DNA of 64,000 bases from Chloroflexus sp. Y-396-1 (GTDB lineage Bacteria > Chloroflexota > Chloroflexia > Chloroflexales > Chloroflexaceae): the NCBI RefSeq assembly GCF_000516515.1, contig NZ_KI911784.1, forward strand, positions 4,254,633 to 4,318,632, given 5' to 3'. The first letter of the stretch is position 1. The number at the start of each line of letters is the position of its first letter. The notes beneath the pieces were generated by a model. That model did no database searches, was not told the origin of the DNA, and saw nothing but the letters and a program-made list of their open reading frames with translations. A program made the translations under genes and the position numbers. This document shows positions 1 to 8,660 of the stretch, piece after piece.

Positions 1-994
1 GGGCCAGGCCGGTTGGCTCGCGCCAGCCGGCGCCGCCGTCGATTACAAGCTGACGCGCTTGCGGATGGTGCTGCAAATAGAGCAAGAGCGGTTTACTGGT
101 TGGCATCGCACCAAAACGCAACACGACTTCTGGAGCATAATGGGTAACAAAACGTTCATCACGCAGGAAAGCATCGTAGGCACCAAGGATGTAGTCATCG
201 GTATGCGGACCGTAGCGCACCCCTGACAGTGGATCGGCCAGGACAGGGAAGCGTAAACGGTGAGCAAGGATGGTCAGTAAAGGTCCGAGATCGGCAGGAC
301 AATCAGGACCGGCGATGATCAGACCGCGTCGATATTCAATCAAACTGCTCGCCAGCGTTGCCAGCTCAGCGCCACCGAGCATCCGCCGCGCCGGAGTTAC
401 CTGCACCGATGACGGTGTCTGAGCCAGCAGTGTTGCCATCAGTGAACGATCGGGCACAAGTGGTTCGCGGAAGGGCAGATTGAGATGCACCGGTCCAGCC
501 GGAGCGCTCTGGGTCAACCCAATGGCCCGGCCCAACGTGGCGCGTAGAAACGGCAAGAGCGTCATCTGCGGGACGGGTAGATCAATAAACCAGCGCACAT
601 TGCGACCAAAAATACCGATCTGATCAATTGTCTGCGGCGCACCATTGTCACGTAGTTCCGGTGGACGGTCGGCAGTGAGCAGCAGCAATGGGACGCGAGC
701 AAGATGGGCTTCGACGACGGCGGGTAAGAGGTTGGCAACGGCGGTGCCAGAGGTGCAAAGAACAGCGGCGGGGTGATGACGAGCACGCGCTATGCCCAGC
801 GCGAAAAAGCCGGCCGAGCGCTCATCGAGATGCATCCAGACCCGCAACGCCGGATGACGTGCTACGGCTAACGCTAGTGGCGTGCTCCGCGAACCTGGGC
901 ACACAACCACATCCTTCACCCCATGGGCTGCCAAACTTTGCGCAATTTCAACCACCCAGTGGGTCAGCGCCTCGATATGCGCTGTGACCTCCAT
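1..994 (-). CDS. menD: MenD, SEPHCHC synthase (3' part cut by window edge)
   Basis: Thiamine-diphosphate enzyme that joins isochorismate and 2-oxoglutarate in menaquinone synthesis. The frame is open from the ATG at 994 to the left edge, about 331 codons of a family usually near 550-600 residues, so the C-terminal part lies outside the window. Near the N-terminus CPGSRSTPLALA and LDERSAGFFALG are MenD hallmarks, followed by CTSGTAVANLLPAV and LTADRPPELRDNGAPQTIDQ. The start has GAGGTGGGT just upstream and lies 11 bases after the menF stop, so the two are one operon in pathway order. Cytoplasmic. The call is secure; only the missing end is unseen. Confidence 0.95.
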   Translation of the reverse strand, partial: MEVTAHIEALTHWVVEIAQSLAAHGVKDVVVCPGSRSTPLALAVARHPALRVWMHLDERSAGFFALGIARARHHPAAVLCTSGTAVANLLPAVVEAHLARVPLLLLTADRPPELRDNGAPQTIDQIGIFGRNVRWFIDLPVPQMTLLPFLRATLGRAIGLTQSAPAGPVHLNLPFREPLVPDRSLMATLLAQTPSSVQVTPARRMLGGAELATLASSLIEYRRGLIIAGPDCPADLGPLLTILAHRLRFPVLADPLSGVRYGPHTDDYILGAYDAFLRDERFVTHYAPEVVLRFGAMPTSKPLLLYLQHHPQARQLVIDGGAGWREPTGLA

Positions 995-1005
995 ACCCAC
1001 CTCAC

Positions 1006-2469
1006 TCAGCCGATCATCTCATCACTTGCACCGAGGGCTTCCAACATTGCCCGTAGCTTGATGCGGGTTTCGGCTAATTCCCGTTCGGGATTAGAAGCAG
1101 CCACGATCCCACACCCGGCAAAGAGCGTTGCCTCACGCCGCCCGATCAGTGCTGAACGAAGCGCAACAGCAAACTCACCGTCACCACGAGCATCAACCCA
1201 ACCAACCGGTGCTGCGTACCAGCCACGATCAAGCCGTTCACGGGCGCGAATCCAGGCCAGTGCCGTTGGGCCGGGCTTACCACCGACCGCTGGCGTTGGG
1301 TGCAACCGACCGACCAGATCGAAAATGTCGTAGCCGGGGCGGATGCGGGCAGTGACGGGAGTAAATAGATGCTGAACATTCCGCACCCGCATTATTTCGG
1401 GTGAATCTGACGCAGACACCTGTTCACAAAACTCGGCTAGCGCCGAACAGATCATCTGTACCACAAAAGCATGCTCGGTACGATCCTTTGTGCTCTTTAG
1501 TAAGGCCTCGGCAAGGGCGCGATCCTCTTCAGGCGTTTTGCCACGCGGCGCCGAACCGGCCAGAGCTGAAGCTGCTACTGCACCATGACGCAACGCAACC
1601 AATCGTTCTGGTGACGCACCCAGAAAGGTACGACCGCCACGAGCAACCGCGAAGACGAACGTGTGCGGATAATTCTTACGCAATACATCAAGTGTGGCTG
1701 CCGTATCAAACGGTTCAGCACTGCGCAGGCGAACAGCACGAGCCAGCACCACTTTTTCTAACCGACCGGCGCGCAGATCGGCTACTGCATCAGCGACAAT
1801 TGCTTTCCACTCGTCTGGATCGAGCGATACATCAACTTGTAAATCGGTCGGCAACCGCTGTGGACGAAACGGTAAGCCGATCAAGGCTTGCAGACGGCGG
1901 GCAGCCGCTGCACCCAGCGCCAACGTCGAACTGCGCTCATCAACCATGCCATTGACCGTCAGCGTAGTCAAGTCGCCGTGGCGCACAATCAACAAGCGTG
2001 GCACGACGAGTAACCCAAGCGGATAATCGCGCCACAACTCACTCGGAGGCTGGTCAGGATCAAAACGGAAACCGGCTACTGCCAGTGGCCCCTGTACCGG
2101 CAGATTGGGATCAACATCTATGACCGCCTCAGACACCAGTTGTCGCCATGCTGCTGCACTGGCGGCAAAGCGGTTTTCCGATGGTGCTGGTGTAAAACTC
2201 CACGCTGCACCGAGACCGGTCAGTTCGACATCGGCCGCCGGTGTGCTCCAGAAGAATCGGTTATGCGTCACTCCGGCGCCACGCGCAAACAGTGCTAGCG
2301 GATCGCGCAGCCCGATCCGAGTTGTGATGCTGACCAGCACCGGTCGTCCTAGTTCACGAGCCCGTTGCCGCGCAATCTCAGCCGCAGCCTCCATCCGAGC
2401 GACTTCGCGTAGGGTAGCGGTTGTGACCCGTACCCCAATGAGAGGATTTGTCATACTACCACATATCAT
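1006..2469 (-). CDS. menF: MenF-type isochorismate synthase
   Basis: Converts chorismate to isochorismate, the first committed step to menaquinone. The C-terminal half carries the chorismate-binding fold: KVVLAR, GASPERLVAL, ALAGSAPRGKTPEEDRALAE, LHPTPAVGGKP and GWYAAPVGW. The N-terminal half is the usual variable region. The frame opens at a GTG at 2490, but ATG 2469 is preferred because AGGGAGGG sits just upstream; ATG 2454 is also possible. The next gene is menD, 11 bases on. Anthranilate and salicylate synthases share the fold, but the menD neighbour and the PTPAVGG region favour MenF. Confidence 0.93.
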   Translation of the reverse strand: MICGSMTNPLIGVRVTTATLREVARMEAAAEIARQRARELGRPVLVSITTRIGLRDPLALFARGAGVTHNRFFWSTPAADVELTGLGAAWSFTPAPSENRFAASAAAWRQLVSEAVIDVDPNLPVQGPLAVAGFRFDPDQPPSELWRDYPLGLLVVPRLLIVRHGDLTTLTVNGMVDERSSTLALGAAAARRLQALIGLPFRPQRLPTDLQVDVSLDPDEWKAIVADAVADLRAGRLEKVVLARAVRLRSAEPFDTAATLDVLRKNYPHTFVFAVARGGRTFLGASPERLVALRHGAVAASALAGSAPRGKTPEEDRALAEALLKSTKDRTEHAFVVQMICSALAEFCEQVSASDSPEIMRVRNVQHLFTPVTARIRPGYDIFDLVGRLHPTPAVGGKPGPTALAWIRARERLDRGWYAAPVGWVDARGDGEFAVALRSALIGRREATLFAGCGIVAASNPERELAETRIKLRAMLEALGASDEMIG

Positions 2470-2471
2470 AA

Positions 2472-2501
2472 CCCTCCCTGCGGAGTTCACGTAAGGGAGG
2501 G
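2472..2501 (-). promoter_or_regulatory. Hairpin covering the menF ribosome-binding site
   Basis: CCCTCCCT at 2472-2479 is the exact reverse complement of AGGGAGGG at 2494-2501, with a 14-base loop. On the menF mRNA one arm is the GGGAGGG that would serve as Shine-Dalgarno for ATG 2469. Folding would hide the site, suggesting translational control. The hairpin is seen; the regulation is inferred. Confidence 0.4.
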
Positions 2502-2569
2502 CTGTAAACTTCCTGTATGCATTGTATCACGTTTCAGGAGCAGGCTTTCGAGGCGAGGATAGATATCGG

Positions 2570-2578
2570 TGGTATAAT
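2570..2578 (+). promoter_or_regulatory. Extended -10 promoter of the first R-M operon
   Basis: TGGTATAAT, a perfect extended -10 (TGnTATAAT), lies 68 bases before ATG 2646. No good -35 is visible, as is common with extended -10 elements. Its position argues against the longer open frame that begins at 2517, since transcription would start near 2585. Confidence 0.55.
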
Positions 2579-2645
2579 AACCAACACCTTTCCTGCACTT
2601 TGTTATCATTGTAGCTATCGTACTAAATGCCAGAGATTGCAGACA

Positions 2646-3713
2646 ATGAACACAATCGTTACCCATCAGTACGGTTTCGTGTTTGAACAGTACTGCAAAC
2701 AAGATCAACGATATCCTCTTTTCTTGCTAGGAGATGCATATCGGGTTCTCAAAGAGATTCCTGATTCGAGCATTGATTGCGTTATGACATCACCTCCGTA
2801 CTGGAGAAAGCGTGAGTACGAGAATGGTGGTATCGGATGCGAAAAAGATTTCCGTGAGTATATTCATCATCTTGTCCAAATCTTTTTTGAAGTGAAACGA
2901 GTTCTCAAACCGACCGGGTCATTCTGGCTGAACATCGGTGATAGCTACTATCGTAAAACCTTACTCGGCATTCCATGGCGGATTGCATTGGAGCTCATCG
3001 ATCAACAAGACTGGATTCTCCGCAATGCAGTGGTATGGAATAAAGTGAAGAGTGGGATGGATAGTACCACGGATCGTCTTGCGAATAGATACGAGATGGT
3101 TTTCCACTTCGTGAAGCAGTCGAAAGGGTACTACTACAATGCTGATGCGATCCGTTCGCATCCACGCTCTTCAAGAGTAGTGAATGGGGCAGTTGTTTCA
3201 GCAACAGGTGTTTCCGGAGTACGCTATCGACGTCAGATAGAACTATCAACGGCATTATCAGAGGAAGAAAAACGCGCTGCCTATGAATCACTTGACAAGA
3301 TACTAGCAGAGGTTGCTGCTGGTCAGATTTCCGATTTCCGGATGATTCTTCGAGGGCAGCAACGGACAACGCACTCAGATAGTACAAAAGTCTCTGGGCG
3401 GGCAAAAGAGCTACACGAGAAAGGGTTTTACTTTCTCCGTTACCATCCAAAAGGCTGCAAACCGACGGATGTATGGGATATTCTACCGGAAGACACTCAA
3501 CGACGGAATAGCCATGTTGCCCCTTACCCAATTGATCTGTGCCGGATACCGATCTTAGCGACGTGCCCGCCGGAGGGCATCGTGCTAGATCCGTTTTGTG
3601 GTACAGGAACAACACTCTACGCGGCATACATCCTTGACCGTAGATCTGTTGGTATTGACATTTCACAACAGTATCTTGAGATCGCCATGGAAAGGTATAC
3701 AACTCTGCTATGA
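2646..3713 (+). CDS. Beta-class DNA methyltransferase (N4-cytosine or N6-adenine)
   Basis: Amino-methyltransferase of a type II R-M system. Motif order is catalytic first: TSPPYW at residues 48-53, then the SAM-binding motif DPFCGTGTT at about 315-323 followed by RRSVGIDIS. That order defines the beta class, and the Ser-Pro-Pro-Tyr form is most typical of N4-cytosine enzymes. The frame opens at 2517, but ATG 2646 lies after the likely promoter at 2570-2578, giving 355 residues, normal for the class. The stop overlaps the start of the NotI-like gene (ATGA), indicating translational coupling. The region is visibly AT-richer than the menaquinone genes, consistent with horizontal gain. Target site unknown. 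Confidence 0.9.
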   Translation: MNTIVTHQYGFVFEQYCKQDQRYPLFLLGDAYRVLKEIPDSSIDCVMTSPPYWRKREYENGGIGCEKDFREYIHHLVQIFFEVKRVLKPTGSFWLNIGDSYYRKTLLGIPWRIALELIDQQDWILRNAVVWNKVKSGMDSTTDRLANRYEMVFHFVKQSKGYYYNADAIRSHPRSSRVVNGAVVSATGVSGVRYRRQIELSTALSEEEKRAAYESLDKILAEVAAGQISDFRMILRGQQRTTHSDSTKVSGRAKELHEKGFYFLRYHPKGCKPTDVWDILPEDTQRRNSHVAPYPIDLCRIPILATCPPEGIVLDPFCGTGTTLYAAYILDRRSVGIDISQQYLEIAMERYTTLL

Positions 3714-4561
3714 GTAACATTGCTGAACTGTTTGGTCATTCAACGAACACCCCTAGAGTAAAGTGGGAGGATATTGTCCAGGCGCAGAGATGCCCTTTTC
3801 TTGAGAGGAGATGTTATAAAGTGAGAAAAAGTGATCCAGAAACCGCAATTGGAACCTGTACTATCTTCTACGGTAAAGGGAACCAACCTGTTATCATCTG
3901 TCCGACCCGTTTCCTGGAGTGACGACAAGTTTTTATGGATGCTATTCATCTGCTTACAACACATCAGCCTGGTAATGAGTTACACGTTGTTTCAGAAGTT
4001 TCCGTTCCGGGCGGTCATGTTGATTATTTTCTTGTTTCAGTTAGAGATGGGAAAGTGCAAGATTTTGTTGGGATTGAACTTCAGGCATTAGATACAACCG
4101 GTACCATCTGGCCTGAACATCAAAGATTCCTGAGAGAATCGGGTTTATCTCAGATAGATGATGCAGAATTATCTGGTAAACCGTATGGTATAAATTGGAA
4201 AATGACAGCAAAGACCATTCTAATGCAATTGCATCATAAGATCGATACATTTGAACATGTTAACAGAAAGCTAGTTCTGGTTGTTCAAGACAGACTTCTC
4301 GAATACATGCGCCGTGAGTTCAATTTCATCCATCTCAATGATCCAGCCGTTATTGGTGATTCGATGCATCTTCACGTGTACCAGATGAGTAAAACAACTG
4401 ATGAGTCATTGCAGATCACAATGCGTTCACGGTTAAGTACTGATGCTCGTGGAATTGCGGCCTGTTTAGGATTACAAGCAGAGGCCAGAGTCGAACTCAA
4501 GCAGATTCTTGAACTATTGCAAACGAAAATCTCATCTACTTCCCGATTTATGTCAGTATAA
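3710..4561 (+). pseudogene. NotI-like restriction endonuclease, interrupted by in-frame TGA
   Basis: Two collinear open frames, 3710-3922 and 3935-4561, lie in the same frame separated by one TGA at 3920-3922. The first 70 codons hold IAELFGH and four cysteines (28, 35, 50, 64) in contexts CPF, C-x-K, GTC and ICPTR, matching the iron-binding Cys4 site of NotI. After the stop, the reading continues RQVFMDAIHLL and carries VDY (Asp105) and IELQ (Glu123, Gln125), matching the D...E-x-Q active site of NotI. A single TGG-to-TGA change would explain the break. The start overlaps the upstream methyltransferase. Options are a recent nonsense mutation, a sequencing error or rare readthrough; a normally made enzyme is not expected. 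Confidence 0.85.
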
Positions 4562-4635
4562 TCTGATTGGATACAGAATTCATAAGGCGACACTCGCGTC
4601 TTCTTTGTACCTTAGCGAAACATAAGGGGTTCAAC

Positions 4636-5511
4636 GTGAAACGGAACGGCACTCCCTCTCCACTCGTGAAGCGAGATAAGAAGCGGATGATTGCATTTGG
4701 CTGGTATGGTGGGAAATATTCACACCTTGACTGGCTCTTGCCACTTCTCCCCCCTTGTCATCACTATTGTGAGCCATTTGGTGGTTCGGCTGCGGTTCTA
4801 CTCAACCGCGATCCATCACCGGTAGAGACATATAACGATATTGATGGCGAGGTAACTAATTTCTTTCGGGTGTTACGAGACGATCCAGACCGTCTTATTC
4901 GAGCGATTGGGCTTACCCCATTTTCACGCGAAGAATTTGCTATCGCCTGCGAAATAGATCCTGGCCTCGATTCGGTTGAACGTGCACGGCGGTTCTACGT
5001 GCGTGCCCGGCAAGTACGCACCGGGTTAGCTCAGTCAGCAACACTCGGACGATGGGCGCATTGTAAGAACACGAGTAGGGCGGGAATGGCTGGAGTCGTA
5101 TCACGCTGGCTCGGTGCAGTGGAAGATTTACCTGAGATTGCAATCCGTTTGTTGCGCGTTCAGATCGAGAACCGACCGGCAATTGATGTTATTCGCTTGT
5201 ATGATTCACCAGATACCCTTTTTTATTGCGATCCACCATACGTTCACGAAACGCGAGGTGATAATAATGCGTATGCGTATGAAATGACCGATGCTGAGCA
5301 TCATGAATTAGCGCTTGTGCTGAATGCCGTTCAAGGGCTTGTTGCTATTTCAGGGTATGATTGTGAGTTAATGAACGATTTGTATCCCTCTTCCAGGTGG
5401 TACAAGAACATCGCTCCTCCTAGAACGATCCATTCGACCAAAGACTCACGAATAGAGGTATTATGGACCAATTATGATCCGGCGAAGACTCGTCAAAAGA
5501 CCCTCTTTTAG
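4636..5511 (+). CDS. D12-class (Dam-like) N6-adenine DNA methyltransferase
   Basis: Alpha-class adenine methyltransferase. FGWYGGKYSHLDWLLPLLPP at residues 21-40 and EPFGGSAAVLLNRDPS from 46 form the SAM site, and DPPY at 199-202 with YEMTDAEHHELA after it is the catalytic part. The frame opens at a TTG at 4567; GTG 4636 is chosen because AAGGGG lies six bases upstream, giving 291 residues, near family length. ATG 4687 would remove little but has a poorer site. It follows the broken NotI-like gene by 74 bases and precedes a small ORF. It may modify a second strand or site of the same system, or be an independent orphan enzyme. Confidence 0.9.
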   Translation: MKRNGTPSPLVKRDKKRMIAFGWYGGKYSHLDWLLPLLPPCHHYCEPFGGSAAVLLNRDPSPVETYNDIDGEVTNFFRVLRDDPDRLIRAIGLTPFSREEFAIACEIDPGLDSVERARRFYVRARQVRTGLAQSATLGRWAHCKNTSRAGMAGVVSRWLGAVEDLPEIAIRLLRVQIENRPAIDVIRLYDSPDTLFYCDPPYVHETRGDNNAYAYEMTDAEHHELALVLNAVQGLVAISGYDCELMNDLYPSSRWYKNIAPPRTIHSTKDSRIEVLWTNYDPAKTRQKTLF

Positions 5512-5520
5512 GTGAGAGCA

Positions 5521-5793
5521 ATGGATAAACCTGATGAGATTCTTTCCAACGTTCTCAAACGAGCTTTGGAACACATTACCCAATCCTTCATTGTAAATAC
5601 TGATGTGAATACTGATGTACTGGACTGCATAGGTTTTCTAAGACATTTCTTACACTTTTTCCACAGGTCTCGCATTGAGTTTCTAAACGCTTACCAGGAC
5701 CTGGTATTAAGCGAACCCGATAGTGCAGTAAGTCAACCGCTTAAGGAAGTATTTTTAGCATTGAGAAGAGCAGCCGAGGCTGGTAGCGAATAA
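5521..5793 (+). CDS. Small protein of unknown function downstream of adenine methyltransferase
   Basis: Ninety codons from ATG 5521, with AGGTGAG five bases upstream that overlaps the stop of the methyltransferase gene. The protein is acidic and helical by eye, with a Leu/Phe/His-rich centre (FLRHFLHFFHR). No motif was recognised. Its tight placement suggests co-transcription with the R-M genes; a controller role is possible, but no helix-turn-helix is visible. It ends 18 bases before the convergent RNA methyltransferase gene. Confidence 0.6.
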   Translation: MDKPDEILSNVLKRALEHITQSFIVNTDVNTDVLDCIGFLRHFLHFFHRSRIEFLNAYQDLVLSEPDSAVSQPLKEVFLALRRAAEAGSE

Positions 5794-5811
5794 CCGTTTC
5801 GCGAAGTTTCT

Positions 5812-6531
5812 CTAACGTTCTCCTACCCGCCGCACCGCCTCACGCAGCAGAGCGGTCAGGATGGCGGCATCACGTTCGCTCAGTGCAGCACGGGTCATAA
5901 TGGCGCGCAGGCGGTGACGTAACGCATAGCCGTTTCCGCTTTTCACAAAATTGGTTGCCGTGATCAGTTCGTCAAGGATGCTTGCAAGCGTATCGAGTGC
6001 AGCCAGTGACGCCGGAGGTTCGGCTGTTCCCGGTGATGGTGGAGAGGGAGGGCTTGCCTGTTGCAACTCGTAGAGCGTGATCAAGACAGCTTGAGCGAGG
6101 TTTAAGACAGGGTATTCCGGCGCCATCGGGATGCCGATGATCTCGTGGCACAGGCTGAGTTCACCTCGACTCAAACCATTTCCTTCGCTGCCGAAGAGGA
6201 TGGCAACCGGACCGGTACTGGCTGCACGTTGACGAATTTCGCCAGCCCATTGCCGAATATCGGTGCGCCACGGCAAATTGGGGTGTGGTCGGTCACTCGT
6301 GCCAACGAGGTGACGAACATCGGCGATAGCCTGCTGCAGATCGGGATATACCGCCAGCCTTGCCAGTACCGGTTCGGGACGGTGGGCTACGGCTGCGATG
6401 ATGTCCTGATCAAACGGACATGGATCGACCAGGCGTAGGTGTTGAACGCCGGTATTGAGCATTGCGCGTACTACAGCGCCGATATTGCGTGGATCGCGCG
6501 GTTGATGGAGCACAACGATGATGTTCTTCAT
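5812..6531 (-). CDS. SPOUT (TrmH/SpoU-family) RNA 2'-O-methyltransferase
   Basis: Methylates ribose in tRNA or rRNA using SAM. The three SPOUT motifs are present: PRNIGAVVRAM near residue 14, AILFGSEGNGLS near 130 and IPMAPEYPVLNLAQAV near 154, which build the trefoil knot. The C-terminal helices resemble those of TrmJ-type proteins, with 239 residues in total. The start ATG overlaps the stop of the upstream regulator gene by four bases, so the two are translationally coupled. Which nucleotide is methylated cannot be told from sequence alone. Confidence 0.88.
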   Translation of the reverse strand: MKNIIVVLHQPRDPRNIGAVVRAMLNTGVQHLRLVDPCPFDQDIIAAVAHRPEPVLARLAVYPDLQQAIADVRHLVGTSDRPHPNLPWRTDIRQWAGEIRQRAASTGPVAILFGSEGNGLSRGELSLCHEIIGIPMAPEYPVLNLAQAVLITLYELQQASPPSPPSPGTAEPPASLAALDTLASILDELITATNFVKSGNGYALRHRLRAIMTRAALSERDAAILTALLREAVRRVGER

Positions 6532-7898
6532 TTGAGGATGTAATAGGTAGCACGCTTATCTCCTACTTTGAGTAAGAGACCGCGATTGACCAGATCGGAT
6601 AAGTCGCGGCGAATCGTCTCAGCGCTGACATCGGGGTGCATCTCTTGCAGATCACGGTTGGTTATCCGTTGCTGTTCTGCCACAAACAGTAAGGCATCAA
6701 TCTGGCGATCATTCAAGCCCATACGACGCCAAGCAGTGGTATCAACACCACCAGGTAGCTCTTCGGCCATCGGTTGACCGGGTAACACGACCAGGAATCC
6801 TGCTGCTGTTTCGCGGAATGTAGCCGGAGGCAAGCCGGCAGCCGCCAACTGACGGAGCATGCGGTCGATTCCATAGCCAAGACGTTCAACAAGACCGAGG
6901 TCGGCCAGCACTTGCACAATAGCCGGATTGCGCGAAAATCGTTCGGCACGAAGATTCTCAAGCGTGACATGACCGGGTAAGCGACCCGGTGAGTAGATTT
7001 CAAGCCTATTACTGAACATCGTAATCCGAATGCCTTCCCCCCGGCTAGCATAGTCACGGTGAGCCACTGCATTGACCAACGCCTCGCGAACAGCACCGGG
7101 CGGGAATTGAGTCCAATCTTCCCGTTCTAACCCAACCATGCGCGAACCCTTACGCATATGGTCGTTCAACCAACGTTCGGCGCGCCGAATAGCCTCTGGG
7201 AGCGGAGCACAAATATCTGTTCGCTCGAAGATGTCTGCCGGTTCGCGACCACGGTACCGTACCAGCGTTAGCTCAGCCTGGGGAAAACGAGCAGCTACAT
7301 CGCGCCCAAAGAGGAGGAGACCGGCATTGGTTGGAATATTGTCAACTAGACAGCCACGTCTGGTTAAGAGGGCCAGCGGATCATCACCGGCAGGCGGTCC
7401 TACACGGCGGGCATAAGCTTCTACCAGCTCGTCATCCAGTTCTTGCAGCGAGGAGCCGGGCGGCGTCTGGCGTTCCCAGCCAAGGTCTGCTCGCTCGCTA
7501 AACAGCCGGTGGAGTGCTGTCGGGGAAAGTGGTTGATTGCTTGCCCCTTCACGACGCAGGTACCGCCCATTGACAGCATAAACGTAAGGGAGGCCAGCCG
7601 GTACCTCGACTACCAGCACCGGTATGCCCTGGTATACGATGTGTCGGGGAAGTGGGATAATTAGCGGCGGAGTACACGATAGAGCTGCGGCCAGCACTAG
7701 CTCGGTCGCCGCAGCGGGATTGTGGAGAGCAGCCAGATTTGTGCCACGCCCACCACTCACGACTACAGCACCGCCGTGGGCATTTGCCAGCGCGGCCAGC
7801 GTTTCAGCAATCTCAGCGATACTCTGCCGATCATGGGCAAAAGCGAGCCGTGGCCCTGGTGGTTGGCCTGGAAGTTCGCCGAGAGATGGCATGTCCAT
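6528..7898 (-). CDS. AlbA_2/Schlafen-type ATP-binding transcriptional regulator
   Basis: Predicted regulator of the COG2865 kind. The N-terminal AlbA_2 region includes ANAHGGAVVVSGG and YLRREGASNQPLSPTALHRL. A central HATPase-like part follows (ALVNAVAHRDYASRGEGIRI, LEIYSPGRLPGHVT, GLVERLGYGIDRM), and a C-terminal winged helix holds DVSAETIRRDLSDLVNRGLL. The frame runs to 7979, but ATG 7898 is chosen because GGAGG lies five bases upstream and the likely promoter -10 at 7932-7937 excludes longer starts; this gives 456 residues. It is co-transcribed with the RNA methyltransferase. Target genes are unknown. Confidence 0.85.
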   Translation of the reverse strand: MDMPSLGELPGQPPGPRLAFAHDRQSIAEIAETLAALANAHGGAVVVSGGRGTNLAALHNPAAATELVLAAALSCTPPLIIPLPRHIVYQGIPVLVVEVPAGLPYVYAVNGRYLRREGASNQPLSPTALHRLFSERADLGWERQTPPGSSLQELDDELVEAYARRVGPPAGDDPLALLTRRGCLVDNIPTNAGLLLFGRDVAARFPQAELTLVRYRGREPADIFERTDICAPLPEAIRRAERWLNDHMRKGSRMVGLEREDWTQFPPGAVREALVNAVAHRDYASRGEGIRITMFSNRLEIYSPGRLPGHVTLENLRAERFSRNPAIVQVLADLGLVERLGYGIDRMLRQLAAAGLPPATFRETAAGFLVVLPGQPMAEELPGGVDTTAWRRMGLNDRQIDALLFVAEQQRITNRDLQEMHPDVSAETIRRDLSDLVNRGLLLKVGDKRATYYILK

Positions 7899-7931
7899 AC
7901 AAACCTCCGCCATAGCGCGAACACACGTGCT

Positions 7932-7937
7932 ATTATA
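7932..7937 (-). promoter_or_regulatory. Extended -10 for the AlbA-type regulator operon
   Basis: On the minus strand the sequence reads TGCTATAAT, a perfect extended -10, 34 bases before ATG 7898. A convincing -35 is not visible. Confidence 0.5.
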
Positions 7938-7993
7938 GCAGAAGGAGACAACTGCTGGAATGGGAATGTTTATACACAAACCACAAGATCATT

Positions 7994-8569
7994 ATGCCAT
8001 CTGCACAAACTCACGATGCGATTACTGTCATCAGCGGAGCAATCCTGACCCCTATCACCTATTACGCTTACCTTGAGTACACTCAACTTAGTCCATCAAC
8101 GGCGCTCGCATGTAGTCTCTGGCTTGGCGGCGCACATCTATTATCTGGTATCATGTTTTCGCCCGATCTTGATATTGACTCGGCCGTTGATGATCGCTGG
8201 GGTATCTTTTTCTGGCTCTGGCGACCCTACATGTGGCTGGTGCCTCATCGTTCGTTTTGGAGCCATAGTCTCATCGTTTCACCCCTCTTACGACTCGGTT
8301 ATTTTGCGTTCGTTGTCTACAGTCTGCTGTTTGTTGTCAGTTGGGGGTTGAGCCGGATCGGTTTAACACCACCGGCCTTTCACCAGGAGTTTATCGGGCA
8401 AATACACACGCTGATCGTAACGAGACCTAACGAAGTGTGGGCATTTGTGATCGGATTTTGTACTGGGAGTGCCGCTCATACCATCGCCGATTGGTTGGTA
8501 ACGAAAGGTTATTGGTTGCTTGGCAGGTATGGTCGTCGGTTGCGACGTCGTTATCGCGACCACCAGTAA
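7994..8569 (+). CDS. Predicted membrane protein, DUF2227/YdjM-like metal-binding family
   Basis: A 191-residue membrane protein with the spaced His/Asp motifs of the DUF2227 and YdjM-type families: THD at residues 6-8, SPDLDID near 54, PHRSFWSHS near 85 and HTIADW near 165, which probably bind a metal. Hydrophobic helices lie between them and the C-terminus is Arg-rich. No Shine-Dalgarno is seen before the ATG, so the mRNA may be nearly leaderless. It is divergent from the AlbA-type regulator. Enzymatic activity has not been established for these families. Confidence 0.7.
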   Translation: MPSAQTHDAITVISGAILTPITYYAYLEYTQLSPSTALACSLWLGGAHLLSGIMFSPDLDIDSAVDDRWGIFFWLWRPYMWLVPHRSFWSHSLIVSPLLRLGYFAFVVYSLLFVVSWGLSRIGLTPPAFHQEFIGQIHTLIVTRPNEVWAFVIGFCTGSAAHTIADWLVTKGYWLLGRYGRRLRRRYRDHQ

Positions 8570-8660
8570 GGAACACTCTAGCCACATGCAGCGTTGTATT
8601 CGCTGTATGCAGCATTTCGCAGAGTGTTTCTGTACTTCATTATGATAAGGAGCACAAATA

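Noticed and set aside
2517-2645. N-terminal extension of the first methyltransferase
   Set aside because: It lies upstream of and across the extended -10 at 2570-2578 and does not resemble the family N-terminus.
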